Assembly: GCA_018432925.1 (NCBI GenBank)
Contig: JAHDSC010000113.1
Span: 1 to 38,870, forward strand
Reading direction: 5' to 3'
Length of the DNA stretch: 38,870 nt
Source: Desulfobacterales bacterium
GTDB lineage: Bacteria > Desulfobacterota > Desulfobacteria > Desulfobacterales > JAHDSC01
The notes under the pieces are model-generated. The model was not told the origin of the DNA. It searched no databases and worked only from the letters and a program-made list of their open reading frames with translations. Below are positions 1 to 8,598 of the stretch, one piece after another (position 1 is the first letter of the stretch; the number at the start of each line of letters is the position of its first letter). The position numbers and the translations under genes are program-made.

Positions 1-2417
1 CAATGAACACCATAAGCAAAATGGTGGATGCGGATCTTTCGATCGATCGAAAAGACGGCTTTTTCAGTCTGGTTTCCGGCGCCCTCTTGCCGATTGACGG
101 CAAAAAAGCAAATAACGGGGCAATCCCATCCGAATCGTTTCATTCAAATTCCGATCATGTGATTTCCAAACTCAAAGGACATAATCACCTGTATTTTATT
201 TCCTCCAGAAAAGATCTGGCCGCGGAAAAAACAAAAGTATCTTTCCTCATCGCCCTGTTTTCCATATCCGGGCTTGCCGTTTCAACCTTGTTGTCTCTGT
301 TTTTAAGCAGGCAGATTGCGCATCCGCTCGATGAGATGGCAACGAAAGCCATTGCGATTTCCGAAGGGAAACAAGACCTCTTTTTTGAAAACAAACCCGG
401 CGATTACCGGGAATTCAAACAGTTGTCGCGGGCATTTAACTCCATGCTGATCAATTTGAAGGCCATGGAGGAAAAAACCCGCTATACCGAATTGCTGGAA
501 AACGTCGATGACGCGGTCTATCTGGTCGATTCGAACGGTAAGATACTGGAAGCAAATGAAGCGACCTATTCGCAACTCGGCTATTTGCCCGAAACGTTCT
601 TTCAATCGAACATACGATCCATCCTTCCCGGAAATGACGCCGAAATTCTGCTTGATCGAATCTCCGGCAGCGCCTTTACAGAGGATCAAGGGAAAATAAC
701 AATTGAAACGTATCATAGAAACAACGAAGGTTTTCTGATTCCATTTGAAATCAACTCCAGAGTGATCACTTACAGGGGAAAAAAGGTTGTCCTGAACGTT
801 GCCCGCAATATCAGCGAACGAAGGGAAGCGGAAAGAGCTTTGCGCGCAAGCGAAGAGCGATTTCGATCGGTAGTTGAATATTCTCACGACGGAATTCTTG
901 TTTTTGACGATTACTCCCGTATCATTTATGTGAACAATAAATTGTGCAGCATATTGGCGTATTCCAGCGACGAAATCGTAGGGATGGATGTCCGGATTCT
1001 TTTCAGGGACGAAAATCATCCGATTCTAAAGGATCGCTCATTGCCGGAAGATGAAAGCAAGGGGTTTCAATCCTTGTTTCAGGCCGTTCTCGTCCGGAAA
1101 GACGGCCGGGAGAGGCACTGTGAAATCAGTGCCAGTCTGATAAAAGGCTTAAATGAAAACGCGACAACAATATTTCAGGTCATCGATATTACCGATCAAT
1201 TGAGGGCCGAAAAAGAAAAAAAGCAACTGGAGGTGCAGCTTCGCCATGCCCAGAAAATGGAGGCCATCGGCACCCTGGCCGGGGGCATCGCCCATGATTT
1301 CAACAATCTGCTCATGGCCATCCAGGGCCGTGTTTCCCTGATGCTCCTTCATACTCCCGCCGATCATCCTCATTATGAACATATCCGGGCGATCGGAAAT
1401 ACCATCAAAAGCGCCGCGAACCTCACCCGGCAGATTCTTGGCTTTGCAAGGGGAGGCAAGTATGAAGTAAAGCCGGCCTGCCCGAACGATCTGGTTGAGA
1501 AAGGCATTCAGATTTTCAGCCGGACGAACAAGGGAATCCGGATCGATAAAAAATATGACCCGGATATCCGGGCCGTCGAGGTGGACCCCGGCCAAATCGA
1601 GCAAGTGCTTTTAAATCTTTTCGTGAATGCCGGGCAGGCGATGCCGGAAGGCGGCTCCCTGTTTCTTCAGACCGAAAACGTCTTTCTCGATGCCGGTTAT
1701 TGCAAGCCGTTTGAAGTTCCCCCGGGCGATTATGTCAAGATATCGGTAACCGATACAGGCATCGGTATCGATAAAAAATTCATGGAAAGGATCTTCGAAC
1801 CGTTTTTCACGACCAAAGAAGTGGGGAAAGGAACCGGACTCGGCCTGGCTTCCGCGTATGGTATCATTAAAAATCATAACGGCATCATCCGTGTGTACAG
1901 CGAAAAAGAGCACGGATCGACTTTCAATGTATATCTTCCGGCCTCGAAAAATCAGGCCGTCCGAAAAACGGAATCCCGGTTTGAACTGATTCGCGGCAAT
2001 GAAACCGTTTTAATCGTCGATGACGAAGAAGGACCGATGGAAGTGGCGGAATTGATGCTGAAAGAGCTGGGCTACATGGTATTGCGGGCCAAAAACGGAA
2101 AAGAAGCGATAGAGGTTGCCAATAAAAATATCAAAAATCTGGATTTGGTCATTCTCGATATGATCATGCCGGAAATGAGCGGCAGTGAAACTTTCGATCG
2201 GTTGCAGGAGATGATTCCCGGGATTAAGGTTCTTTTGTCGAGCGGGTACAGCGCAAACATCCTGACCGAAGATATCATGAAACGCGGTTGCAGCGGCTTT
2301 ATCCAGAAACCATTTGATATCACCCAACTGTCCAGAAAGGTCAGGGAGATACTGGACCTTGGGAATAAAAATTTGCATCCATCGGAAAAAGATCTCAATT
2401 ATCCGAATCCAGCATGA
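1..2417 (+). CDS. Hybrid sensor histidine kinase with HAMP, two PAS and receiver domains (5' partial)
   Basis: Membrane sensor kinase that should autophosphorylate on His and pass phosphate to its own receiver domain. The frame is open to the left edge; the first ATG is at base 3 but a HAMP sensor normally has an earlier membrane helix, so the true N-terminus probably lies outside the window. Numbering from that ATG: periplasmic remnant 1-78, membrane helix about 80-102, HAMP 103-155, PAS about 163-275, PAS about 285-400, HisKA with GGIAHDFNN (His431), HATPase with DTGIGI and GTGLGL, and a C-terminal receiver with VDDEE and phosphoacceptor Asp719. The kinase-receiver half closely resembles the protein at 12691-14625, so the two are paralogues. 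Its 3' end overlaps the convergent OmpA-like gene by 23 bases. The signal is unknown. Confidence 0.9.
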   Translation, partial: MNTISKMVDADLSIDRKDGFFSLVSGALLPIDGKKANNGAIPSESFHSNSDHVISKLKGHNHLYFISSRKDLAAEKTKVSFLIALFSISGLAVSTLLSLFLSRQIAHPLDEMATKAIAISEGKQDLFFENKPGDYREFKQLSRAFNSMLINLKAMEEKTRYTELLENVDDAVYLVDSNGKILEANEATYSQLGYLPETFFQSNIRSILPGNDAEILLDRISGSAFTEDQGKITIETYHRNNEGFLIPFEINSRVITYRGKKVVLNVARNISERREAERALRASEERFRSVVEYSHDGILVFDDYSRIIYVNNKLCSILAYSSDEIVGMDVRILFRDENHPILKDRSLPEDESKGFQSLFQAVLVRKDGRERHCEISASLIKGLNENATTIFQVIDITDQLRAEKEKKQLEVQLRHAQKMEAIGTLAGGIAHDFNNLLMAIQGRVSLMLLHTPADHPHYEHIRAIGNTIKSAANLTRQILGFARGGKYEVKPACPNDLVEKGIQIFSRTNKGIRIDKKYDPDIRAVEVDPGQIEQVLLNLFVNAGQAMPEGGSLFLQTENVFLDAGYCKPFEVPPGDYVKISVTDTGIGIDKKFMERIFEPFFTTKEVGKGTGLGLASAYGIIKNHNGIIRVYSEKEHGSTFNVYLPASKNQAVRKTESRFELIRGNETVLIVDDEEGPMEVAELMLKELGYMVLRAKNGKEAIEVANKNIKNLDLVILDMIMPEMSGSETFDRLQEMIPGIKVLLSSGYSANILTEDIMKRGCSGFIQKPFDITQLSRKVREILDLGNKNLHPSEKDLNYPNPA

Positions 2418-3189
2418 TTTCTATCCGCCTGTTCTGGCGGCGGCCTTCTTCCGTGCGGTTGGATGCGATCGGCCGGTAGTAACTGAAACCGCGGGCGGAA
2501 AGTCTCTCCGGCGCCAAACCGCATTCTTCGTGAAGGAAGCGCACCACGGCGATTGCCCTGGCTGCAGATAATTCCCAGTTGGTCGGAAATTTTTCTTTCA
2601 GCGTCGATGCGATCGGCATATCATCGGCGTGGCCTCGGACCTCGATCCGCTGATTCGGGTTCTCCCTTACCGATTCGGCTATTTTCATCAACAGCTCCTT
2701 CCCGCTATCGTTGATCGCCGCGCCCCCTGAATCGAAAACAATCATATCGGCAAAGGTCAGTCCCTGCGTACCTTTATTATCTTCCACGCGAATATTTTCG
2801 GAGGCCAATTTTTCTTTCAGGCTTTTTTCGATCGTCTGCTTGGGATCATCCAGAAGACTGATCACCTCGCCCTGTAATTGAATGACCGATTTGTTTTTCT
2901 TCAATTCGCTCGAAAGCTCCGTCATCTCATTGACAAGCTGCTGATTTTCATTTTCCAGTTCGGCGCATCGGGTCTTAAGAAGCGATAATTCCTCCAGGGT
3001 TCGTTTTTGTTCCTGATACGACTCCTCCATCCTGCGTTCCAGACTTTTCACCTTTTGCCTTTCCTGATCCAACGGACCTTGTGTGTTGAGGGAAGTCGTT
3101 TCGATTTCCAGATAATTTTTTTTGGATGTACAGCAAAAGGCTACAAGACAAATGAGACACAAAACAAAAAATAATTTCTTCCCGCGCAT
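2395..3189 (-). CDS. OmpA/MotB-domain lipoprotein-like protein
   Basis: Probable cell-envelope protein that binds peptidoglycan non-covalently through an OmpA-like C-terminal domain. The 264-residue product begins with a basic-hydrophobic signal (residues 1-18) ending in a Cys-Cys pair at 19-20 followed by TSKK, like a lipoprotein signal although the residue before Cys is atypical. Residues about 40-105 are a heptad-rich coiled coil. Residues 142-262 are the OmpA domain, with VRGHADD (184-190), NWELSAARA and RRIEI near the end. The domain resembles that of MotB, but no proton-channel helix is present, so it is not a stator. ATG at 3189 is preceded by GAGGAG eight bases upstream. It is convergent with the kinase to its left and divergent from the operon to its right. 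Confidence 0.88.
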   Translation of the reverse strand: MRGKKLFFVLCLICLVAFCCTSKKNYLEIETTSLNTQGPLDQERQKVKSLERRMEESYQEQKRTLEELSLLKTRCAELENENQQLVNEMTELSSELKKNKSVIQLQGEVISLLDDPKQTIEKSLKEKLASENIRVEDNKGTQGLTFADMIVFDSGGAAINDSGKELLMKIAESVRENPNQRIEVRGHADDMPIASTLKEKFPTNWELSAARAIAVVRFLHEECGLAPERLSARGFSYYRPIASNRTEEGRRQNRRIEIMLDSDN

Positions 3190-3379
3190 AAAAATTTCTC
3201 CTCAGCAATAAGGTGGGGTCAAAGAGGATCGTGATCGAAAACCCTATAACACAGGGTCCGACCTTTTTAAAAGCGAATCTTCAAAAATTAAAAACCGGAT
3301 GGAAAAGGTGTGTGAAACGCGGCCATCCGAGAAATTGCAGCGGAAATCCATGCGGCATCGGAAACGAATCGGGATGGAA

Positions 3380-3416
3380 GAACCCCGCGGCAAGCCCATT
3401 CCCCGATGCTTGCCGG
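3380..3416 (+). repeat. CAAG-loop hairpin repeat, copy 1 (diverged)
   Basis: Begins with AACCCCGCGGCAAG, the same 14 bases as the copy at 12627. Here the right arm differs: an 8-bp inverted pair CGGCAAGC / GCTTGCCG separated by 12 bases can form instead. It is one of four related intergenic elements in this window (others at 12627, 17671 and 33918). Confidence 0.5.
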
Positions 3417-3440
3417 AAAATTTAATGTCCCAATTTGGTA

Positions 3441-3469
3441 TTGACAGGCCTCTTAAATGCCACTAACAT
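3441..3469 (+). promoter_or_regulatory. sigma70-type promoter for the NIL-ferredoxin-mnmA-mtaB operon
   Basis: TTGACA (3441-3446), a 17-base spacer and TAACAT (3464-3469). This is a perfect -35 box and a 4/6 match at -10. The predicted start of transcription is about 30 bases before the GTG start at 3507. Confidence 0.65.
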
Positions 3470-3506
3470 AAAACGTTTTTTAAATTCGGTATGTTTGGAG
3501 GCTTTC

Positions 3507-3935
3507 GTGCAATCAAAAATTCTTATTCTTCGTTTTCCGAAAACCAAGGCGCAGAAACCGACGGTCTGTCATCTCGCCAAAAATTTCGATCTGACCTTTA
3601 CCATACTCAATGCCGCGATTCTGCCCAGAAAAGAAGGAATCATGGTTCTCGAGCTGACCGGACCCAGAAAAAACTTCAGGGACGGGATTGAATATCTCAA
3701 AAACCAGGGAATCCATGTACAAAATGCGGCTCAGGAAGTAAAACGGGATAAAAATAAATGCACCCATTGCGGCGCATGTACCGCGGTCTGCCCGACGGGA
3801 GCGCTTTCGATTCAAAGACCGGAAATGCGGGTTCTTTTTGATCAGACGAAATGCAGCGTCTGCGAACTTTGCGTGCCCGCCTGCCCTACCCGCGCGATGG
3901 TTGTTCGCCCGGCAAACAACGGCTTTTTCGAATGA
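3507..3935 (+). CDS. NIL-domain ferredoxin with two 4Fe-4S motifs
   Basis: Small cytoplasmic iron-sulfur protein, probably an electron or sulfur-related partner of a neighbouring enzyme. The NIL domain (about residues 2-76) is followed by two 4Fe-4S motifs: CTHCGACTAVC (Cys85, 88, 91, 95) and CSVCELCVPAC (Cys116, 119, 122, 126). The GTG at 3507 is chosen because GGAG lies 6-7 bases upstream and the protein then starts exactly at the NIL domain (142 aa); an in-frame upstream start at 3435 would overlap the promoter. The gene ends in an ATGA overlap with mnmA, so the two are translationally coupled. NIL-ferredoxins are known in sulfur metabolism of methanogens, for example in homocysteine formation. 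A role in tRNA thiolation or in reducing the MtaB clusters is an inference from position only. Confidence 0.88.
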   Translation: MQSKILILRFPKTKAQKPTVCHLAKNFDLTFTILNAAILPRKEGIMVLELTGPRKNFRDGIEYLKNQGIHVQNAAQEVKRDKNKCTHCGACTAVCPTGALSIQRPEMRVLFDQTKCSVCELCVPACPTRAMVVRPANNGFFE

Positions 3936-5038
3936 ATCAGTTAATCGCCGTTGCCGTCAGCGGCGGAATCGATTCGCTGGTGGCGGCGCACCTGTTGAAA
4001 GAACAAGGCAGGCGCATCGTCGGAATCCACTTCATTACAGGATATGAAACCTCTCCCGATTTCCACGTTCCGAAAACAGTTTCAACGGAAGACGGCATAA
4101 AAAACCACCCGGCCGCCATCGATTCCGCGGCCGCTTCCGACCTCACCTCCTGTTTTCAGGACCGGCTCGGAATACAGGTTAAAGTCATCGATTTGAGGGC
4201 GGAATTCAAATCATCGGTTGTCGATTATTTTATACGAACCTACCGGTTCGGGAAAACGCCGAATCCATGCCTGGTCTGCAATGCATCCATAAAATTCGGG
4301 GCGCTCCTGGATGCGGCCCGCGAAATGGGCTCAACCTGTCTTGCAACAGGCCATTACGCCCGAATAACAAATGACGAACAGGGGAAATTCCATCTCCTGA
4401 AAGGTGCGGATCGGGGGAAGGATCAGTCTTATTTTCTGGGCTTTCTGACTCAAAAACAGTTGGCGCATGCTATCTTTCCTCTCGGTGAAATGACAAAAAA
4501 TCAGGTTCTACAACTGGCAAACGAAAAGAAACTCAGACCGATACGGAACCGGGAAAGTCAGGATGTCTGTTTTATCCAGGGAAAAAGCTATGGAGAGTTC
4601 CTGGCTCAGAGCTCGAAAATTGAACCACAACCCGGTATGATCGAGGATTTGAACGGAAACCCGCTGGGGACGCATCCGGGGCTTCACCTGTTTACCGTCG
4701 GCCAGCGACGGGGTATTGATTGCCCTTCCTCGGCTCCCTATTACGTGATCCGAATGGACAGAGAGAAGAACCGTCTGGTGGTTGGACGAAGGAAGGATCT
4801 TCTATCGTCTGCGTGCAGGGTGGAAAAAATAAACTGGATCAATCAGGAACCGACGTCTCCCATCAAGGTCCATACAAAAGTGAGATATCGAAATGAAGCC
4901 GTTGAGTCCGTACTTTTTCCGATCGATGGGGAAACCGTGACGGTCCGCTTTCAAAATCCTCAAATGGCCGTCACTCCCGGTCAGGGGGCCATGTTTTATA
5001 AAGAGGATGAGCTTCTTGGCGGCGGATGGATCGAGTAG
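3932..5038 (+). CDS. mnmA: tRNA-specific 2-thiouridylase MnmA
   Basis: Adenylates and thiolates C2 of U34 in tRNA-Glu, -Gln and -Lys. The 368-residue product has the PP-loop SGGIDS (10-15), an NPCLVCNASIKFG segment with Cys113 and Cys116, and Cys213 in SQDVCFIQGKSY, followed by the usual C-terminal beta-barrel regions. Start at 3932 is set by the ATGA overlap with the ferredoxin gene and by the family N-terminus; the frame opens further upstream at 3851 but only inside the ferredoxin gene. Many MnmA proteins, including the Escherichia coli one, have Asp at the position of Cys113 (DxxC). Here the motif is CxxC, giving three cysteines, the set associated with 4Fe-4S-dependent tRNA thiolases. 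Residues about 38-68 form an insertion relative to standard MnmA. Confidence 0.95.
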   Translation: MNQLIAVAVSGGIDSLVAAHLLKEQGRRIVGIHFITGYETSPDFHVPKTVSTEDGIKNHPAAIDSAAASDLTSCFQDRLGIQVKVIDLRAEFKSSVVDYFIRTYRFGKTPNPCLVCNASIKFGALLDAAREMGSTCLATGHYARITNDEQGKFHLLKGADRGKDQSYFLGFLTQKQLAHAIFPLGEMTKNQVLQLANEKKLRPIRNRESQDVCFIQGKSYGEFLAQSSKIEPQPGMIEDLNGNPLGTHPGLHLFTVGQRRGIDCPSSAPYYVIRMDREKNRLVVGRRKDLLSSACRVEKINWINQEPTSPIKVHTKVRYRNEAVESVLFPIDGETVTVRFQNPQMAVTPGQGAMFYKEDELLGGGWIE

Positions 5039-5042
5039 GAGC

Positions 5043-6374
5043 ATGGCGCTGTTTTCAATTACCACATTGGGTTGCAAAGTCAACCAGGCCGAATCGGAAT
5101 CCATCGCACAGGGTCTGCAAAAATTCGGATGGCTCCCCGCGCGGGACAACGGCAGTGCCGATCTGTGCGTGATCAACACCTGCACCGTCACCCGCAAAGC
5201 TTCGATGCAGTCCAGGCAAGCCGTCCGCCGGGCAATGCGCAACAACCCGGGTGCACGGATCGTTGTAACCGGTTGTTATGCGCAGATCGCACCGGATGAC
5301 ATCCAAACGATCCGGGGGATTCATTACATCGTCGGCAATGCGGACAAACATAAAATCCCGGAGATCATCGAATCGAGCGGGGAAAAAAGTTTCCTTTACC
5401 CGGTCTCCATCCTGCGCGACATTCACCGGGAACGCAGTTTTAATCATATTCCGGCAACGACCTTCAGTCATCGGACAAGGCCTTTTCTAAAAATTCAAGA
5501 CGGATGCGACGCCTTTTGCACCTATTGCATCGTGCCCCATGCAAGGGGCCGAAGCCGCAGCATGGCCATTGAAGAGGTAATTTCCGGCATTCATTCCCTT
5601 AAGACGGCCGGATACCGGGAAGTGGTCCTTTCCGGCGTGAACCTGGGATCCTACGGCCTTGATCTGTCTCCGCGGCCGGTTCGCCTGAAGGATCTCCTGA
5701 ATCGTATCCGGGAGTCGAAGCCGATGGACCGGGTGCGGCTCAGTTCCATAAGTCCCCTTGAACTTACGGCAGATATTATCGAACGAGTCGCGGACTCGGA
5801 CTGCTTCTGCCATCACTTCCATATCTCTTTGCAAAGCGGGGATGACCGGATCCTGAGGAGAATGCGCCGTCCTTATACCGGATCGCTGTTTGCCGAACGG
5901 GTGAGAAAAATTCATGAATGGCTCCCGGATGCCGCCATCGGGGTGGACACATTGATCGGATTCCCGGGCGAAACCGAGGAGGCCTTTAACAAGACGTATG
6001 CGATGATCGAAAAGCTGCCGGTTGCCTATCTTCATGTGTTCCCGTTTTCAGCCCGCGAGGGAACCCCCGCAAGCCGATATCCCGATCCGGTTCCGGCAAA
6101 GGTGATCAAAACGAGATGTCAAAAGATACGAAAGCTCGGCAATGCCAAAAAAAAAGAATTTTTCGGAAAATTTATCGGGAAAAAAGTTGCCGTGCTGATT
6201 GAAACGGGAATGGATCGATCCGCCGGTTTTTATCAGGGAATCACTTCGAGCTATGTTCCGGTTGTTTTAAGAGGGGAAAGCCGCCTGAAAAACACCCTGA
6301 TTACCGTTCGGATTGAAGGTTTACACGAAAACAACGCCCTGTTCGGCACCCTCTGCTCCGGGGATTCATTCTGA
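5043..6374 (+). CDS. mtaB: tRNA (N6-threonylcarbamoyladenosine(37)-C2) methylthiotransferase MtaB
   Basis: Radical SAM methylthiotransferase converting t6A37 to ms2t6A37 in tRNAs. The 443-residue product has the N-terminal UPF0004 cluster cysteines Cys11 (TLGCKVNQ), Cys47 (INTCTVT) and Cys78 (VTGCYAQ), the radical SAM motif CDAFCTYC (Cys155, 159, 162) and a C-terminal TRAM-like region. TLGCKVNQ with the short C-terminus points to MtaB rather than MiaB or RimO. ATG at 5043 fits the family N-terminus. It lies four bases after the mnmA stop, with AGGAG overlapping that stop, a tight spacing; an in-frame ATG at 5007 inside mnmA is the alternative. It is the third gene of the operon, so both tRNA sulfur modifications are transcribed with a ferredoxin. 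Confidence 0.93.
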   Translation: MALFSITTLGCKVNQAESESIAQGLQKFGWLPARDNGSADLCVINTCTVTRKASMQSRQAVRRAMRNNPGARIVVTGCYAQIAPDDIQTIRGIHYIVGNADKHKIPEIIESSGEKSFLYPVSILRDIHRERSFNHIPATTFSHRTRPFLKIQDGCDAFCTYCIVPHARGRSRSMAIEEVISGIHSLKTAGYREVVLSGVNLGSYGLDLSPRPVRLKDLLNRIRESKPMDRVRLSSISPLELTADIIERVADSDCFCHHFHISLQSGDDRILRRMRRPYTGSLFAERVRKIHEWLPDAAIGVDTLIGFPGETEEAFNKTYAMIEKLPVAYLHVFPFSAREGTPASRYPDPVPAKVIKTRCQKIRKLGNAKKKEFFGKFIGKKVAVLIETGMDRSAGFYQGITSSYVPVVLRGESRLKNTLITVRIEGLHENNALFGTLCSGDSF

Positions 6375-6400
6375 ATCGATCCGCCGCAAGACCGATTCCA

Positions 6401-7288
6401 TTATTCACAGTTCCTTAGAAGGATGTCGATAATTTCCGGTATATACCTTTCCGCCAGGCCTGCGGGAAAAGTGCAGGAACCCGCTCCGCCGTGCCCTCCG
6501 CCATTGAACCTGGACAGCATCGCGCCGACGTTCACATTACAATTTCGATTGAAGATACTGTGTCCGACTCCGACCACGATCTTTTCCCGATTGTCATTCT
6601 GATAACGGATTCTAACGTTTACCACCGTCTCGGGAAACAACGAATAAACTAAAAATCGATTTCCGACAGGCGTCTTGTCAAAAGGTCTCAAATCCGTAAT
6701 GGATACCCGTCCTTTTATTTGAGTGTTTTTTTGCAAGATCTTTTTATACCTTCTATTTTGTTCGATGACGTCCGCGCATCGTTTCTCCACTTCCGGATCA
6801 CACTTGACCGATTGTATCGGAAATTTTCCGAGCAGATCCACCAGCCGGTTCCAGTAACGCTCGTCCAGCTCGCTGAAACCGGTAATCGTCATTGAAAGCA
6901 GCAGATAAGGATTGTTTTCCGGATGAAGCACCTCGGTCAGGGATAAATCCGCGGAATCGATTCGGTCCGTTTCTTTTATCAATTCCCGATAATCCCGCTT
7001 CCATCGATTTCCATAATATTCAAAGATGATTCTTGCCGCGGAGGGGCTGATCGTAAACGCGCCCTGAAACGGCTTGTCTGTTTTGTTCGTATAATGGTGA
7101 TCAAACCACAAAGTGCACTTTTCATTAAAAGGCAGATTTGCAATGATATCTCCTTCGCGAATATCCACAAGGCCCATTTGCATATCGTTGGGCTCCACCC
7201 ATTTCACGGGTTCGCTTATATTTTCCGCTTCGCGAAGAAGTACGGCGCATACCACGCCGTCAAAATCAGGCCGTGTCACGATCCTCAT
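6401..7288 (-). CDS. DHH/DHHA1-family phosphoesterase
   Basis: Probable Mn-dependent phosphoesterase of the DHH superfamily (NrnA, RecJ and exopolyphosphatase relatives), so the substrate could be nanoRNA, a cyclic-dinucleotide breakdown product or polyphosphate; the sequence does not decide. The 295-residue product has RPDFDG near the N-terminus (residues 6-11), the WFDHHYTN motif and a DHHA1-type glycine-rich end, GGGHGGAGSC. ATG at 7288 is chosen because GGGGGAG lies six bases upstream; the frame is open to 7366 but that extension has no family similarity. Convergent with mtaB with a 26-base gap and divergent from the HDOD operon. Confidence 0.85.
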   Translation of the reverse strand: MRIVTRPDFDGVVCAVLLREAENISEPVKWVEPNDMQMGLVDIREGDIIANLPFNEKCTLWFDHHYTNKTDKPFQGAFTISPSAARIIFEYYGNRWKRDYRELIKETDRIDSADLSLTEVLHPENNPYLLLSMTITGFSELDERYWNRLVDLLGKFPIQSVKCDPEVEKRCADVIEQNRRYKKILQKNTQIKGRVSITDLRPFDKTPVGNRFLVYSLFPETVVNVRIRYQNDNREKIVVGVGHSIFNRNCNVNVGAMLSRFNGGGHGGAGSCTFPAGLAERYIPEIIDILLRNCE

Positions 7289-7742
7289 GCTGTTCTCCCC
7301 CAAATATTGAGATCCGGTCCAATCGGTTACGCCATTTGCCTTTGCGGACGGTGGAAAAAACGCCATGACATATTCACGGTTCGCCGGAGTCGAAGGCCAT
7401 CCCGGACCGTTTGAACGATTCCGTCAAATGCCGGAATTCGAGTCCTGTTTCAACCGCCCGGCCGCCATTGCCGATTTTCCCCTTCATGGTTTATCTTTGC
7501 GCCGGGAAGCCATTGAATGACGGAAAGGTTATATATCATTTCAACTTTGAATTGTCCTGTCTATTTTTAAGAATCCGATCCGGAACCTTAAAAAACGACA
7601 AACGAATATGGCAAAATATTCACTTTTCAAAGCCGGATATGCAAACCAAAATTCAAGTCATTCCGGGCAAATGTCGATAAACAGGAGCAAAAAAAGACGA
7701 ATCCGAGGAATCGTTTTTCTCCCATTCAAGGAGAGCCGCCCG
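7289..7742. other. Divergent intergenic region, no gene recognised
   Basis: About 450 bases between the DHH phosphoesterase and the HDOD gene. Short open frames on both strands lack family motifs. The part at 7528-7600 is AT-rich and may hold the HDOD-operon promoter, but no well-spaced -35/-10 pair was found. Confidence 0.5.
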
Positions 7743-8594
7743 ATGGTGATCGCCCAATCACTGCTTAAAAAGTATAAAAAATTCAAAACACTGCCTCATC
7801 TGGCAATCCGTCTGTCCCAGCTTATTTCGAACGAACACAGCACGGTGTATCAACTGGAAGAAGTGATTCGACTGGATCCCACGCTGGTGCTGCGCCTGAT
7901 GCGCCTTATAAACAGCCCCTATTATGGGCTTCATCAAAAAGTCGACAACATCTCAAGGGCGGTGATATTCGTTGGAATGAGAAACCTGCGGAATATGATC
8001 GTGATCGAAGCCCTCAAGGATATATTCAAGAATCCACCGGACGAACAAATCTTTTCCAGAAAACAGCTATGGCTTCATTGCGCCGCCGTCAGTATCTGCG
8101 GTCAAATGATTTCGGAACGTATTTTCGGCATCAACGGCGAGGATGCATTCCTGTGCGGCATACTTCACGACGTTGGGATGATCGTGGAAGATCAGGTGGA
8201 ACATGATCTGTTTATCCGGGCCTGCAAAGCTTATCATGCGGAATCCAAGCCGTTTTCCGAATGCGAAAAAGAAATTATCGGTACCGACCATTGCATGGTC
8301 GGTTATTTGCTGGCCCGGGACTGGGAGCTTCCTCCGGAGGTGCAACTGGGAATCAAGCAGCACCACCTGATTTCAGAAAATATTTCCTCATCCCGCCTCA
8401 TCGGAATCATCCAGCTCGCGGAATATATCGTCGGCAAGCTGGGTTATACGGCCCTGCCCGGAATGCATGGAATCCTCTCTCCCCCCTTGATCCGACATAT
8501 CCATGATAATGTGGAGGAATATAAAACCCTGGCGAAAGATCTGCCCGAAGAACTCTCGAAGGCAAAGGAGCTGTATCACCCGGATGAGAGCTGA
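7743..8594 (+). CDS. HDOD-domain signalling protein
   Basis: HDOD proteins are regulatory relatives of HD phosphohydrolases that act in signal relay, often with chemoreceptors, kinases or cyclic-di-GMP enzymes. The 283-residue product carries an HDOD domain over about residues 10-210, with FKTLPHLAIRL, NSPYYGL, an LCGILHDVG segment and a GTDHCMVGYLLA helix. ATG at 7743 has AAGGAG nine bases upstream; an earlier in-frame ATG at 7671 has no ribosome binding site. It is first gene of a compact operon, four bases before the hybrid kinase, which suggests its output feeds that relay. It could be read as an HD hydrolase, but the overall pattern is HDOD. Confidence 0.88.
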   Translation: MVIAQSLLKKYKKFKTLPHLAIRLSQLISNEHSTVYQLEEVIRLDPTLVLRLMRLINSPYYGLHQKVDNISRAVIFVGMRNLRNMIVIEALKDIFKNPPDEQIFSRKQLWLHCAAVSICGQMISERIFGINGEDAFLCGILHDVGMIVEDQVEHDLFIRACKAYHAESKPFSECEKEIIGTDHCMVGYLLARDWELPPEVQLGIKQHHLISENISSSRLIGIIQLAEYIVGKLGYTALPGMHGILSPPLIRHIHDNVEEYKTLAKDLPEELSKAKELYHPDES

Positions 8595-8598
8595 AAAA

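Larger units (their letters stand above)
3190..3506. other. Divergent intergenic region with a hairpin repeat and a promoter
   Basis: No convincing gene lies between the OmpA-like gene and the NIL-ferredoxin gene. The stretch holds a REP-like hairpin around 3381-3416 and, on the plus strand, a good sigma70-type promoter at 3441-3469. A reading frame of about 70 codons at 3213-3425 has no codon bias or family resemblance and is taken as noise. Confidence 0.6.

Noticed and set aside
4802-5471. Minus-strand open frames of 138-147 codons opposite mnmA and mtaB
   Set aside because: They lie wholly on the opposite strand of genes with clear conserved motifs, lack ribosome binding sites and have no family likeness.
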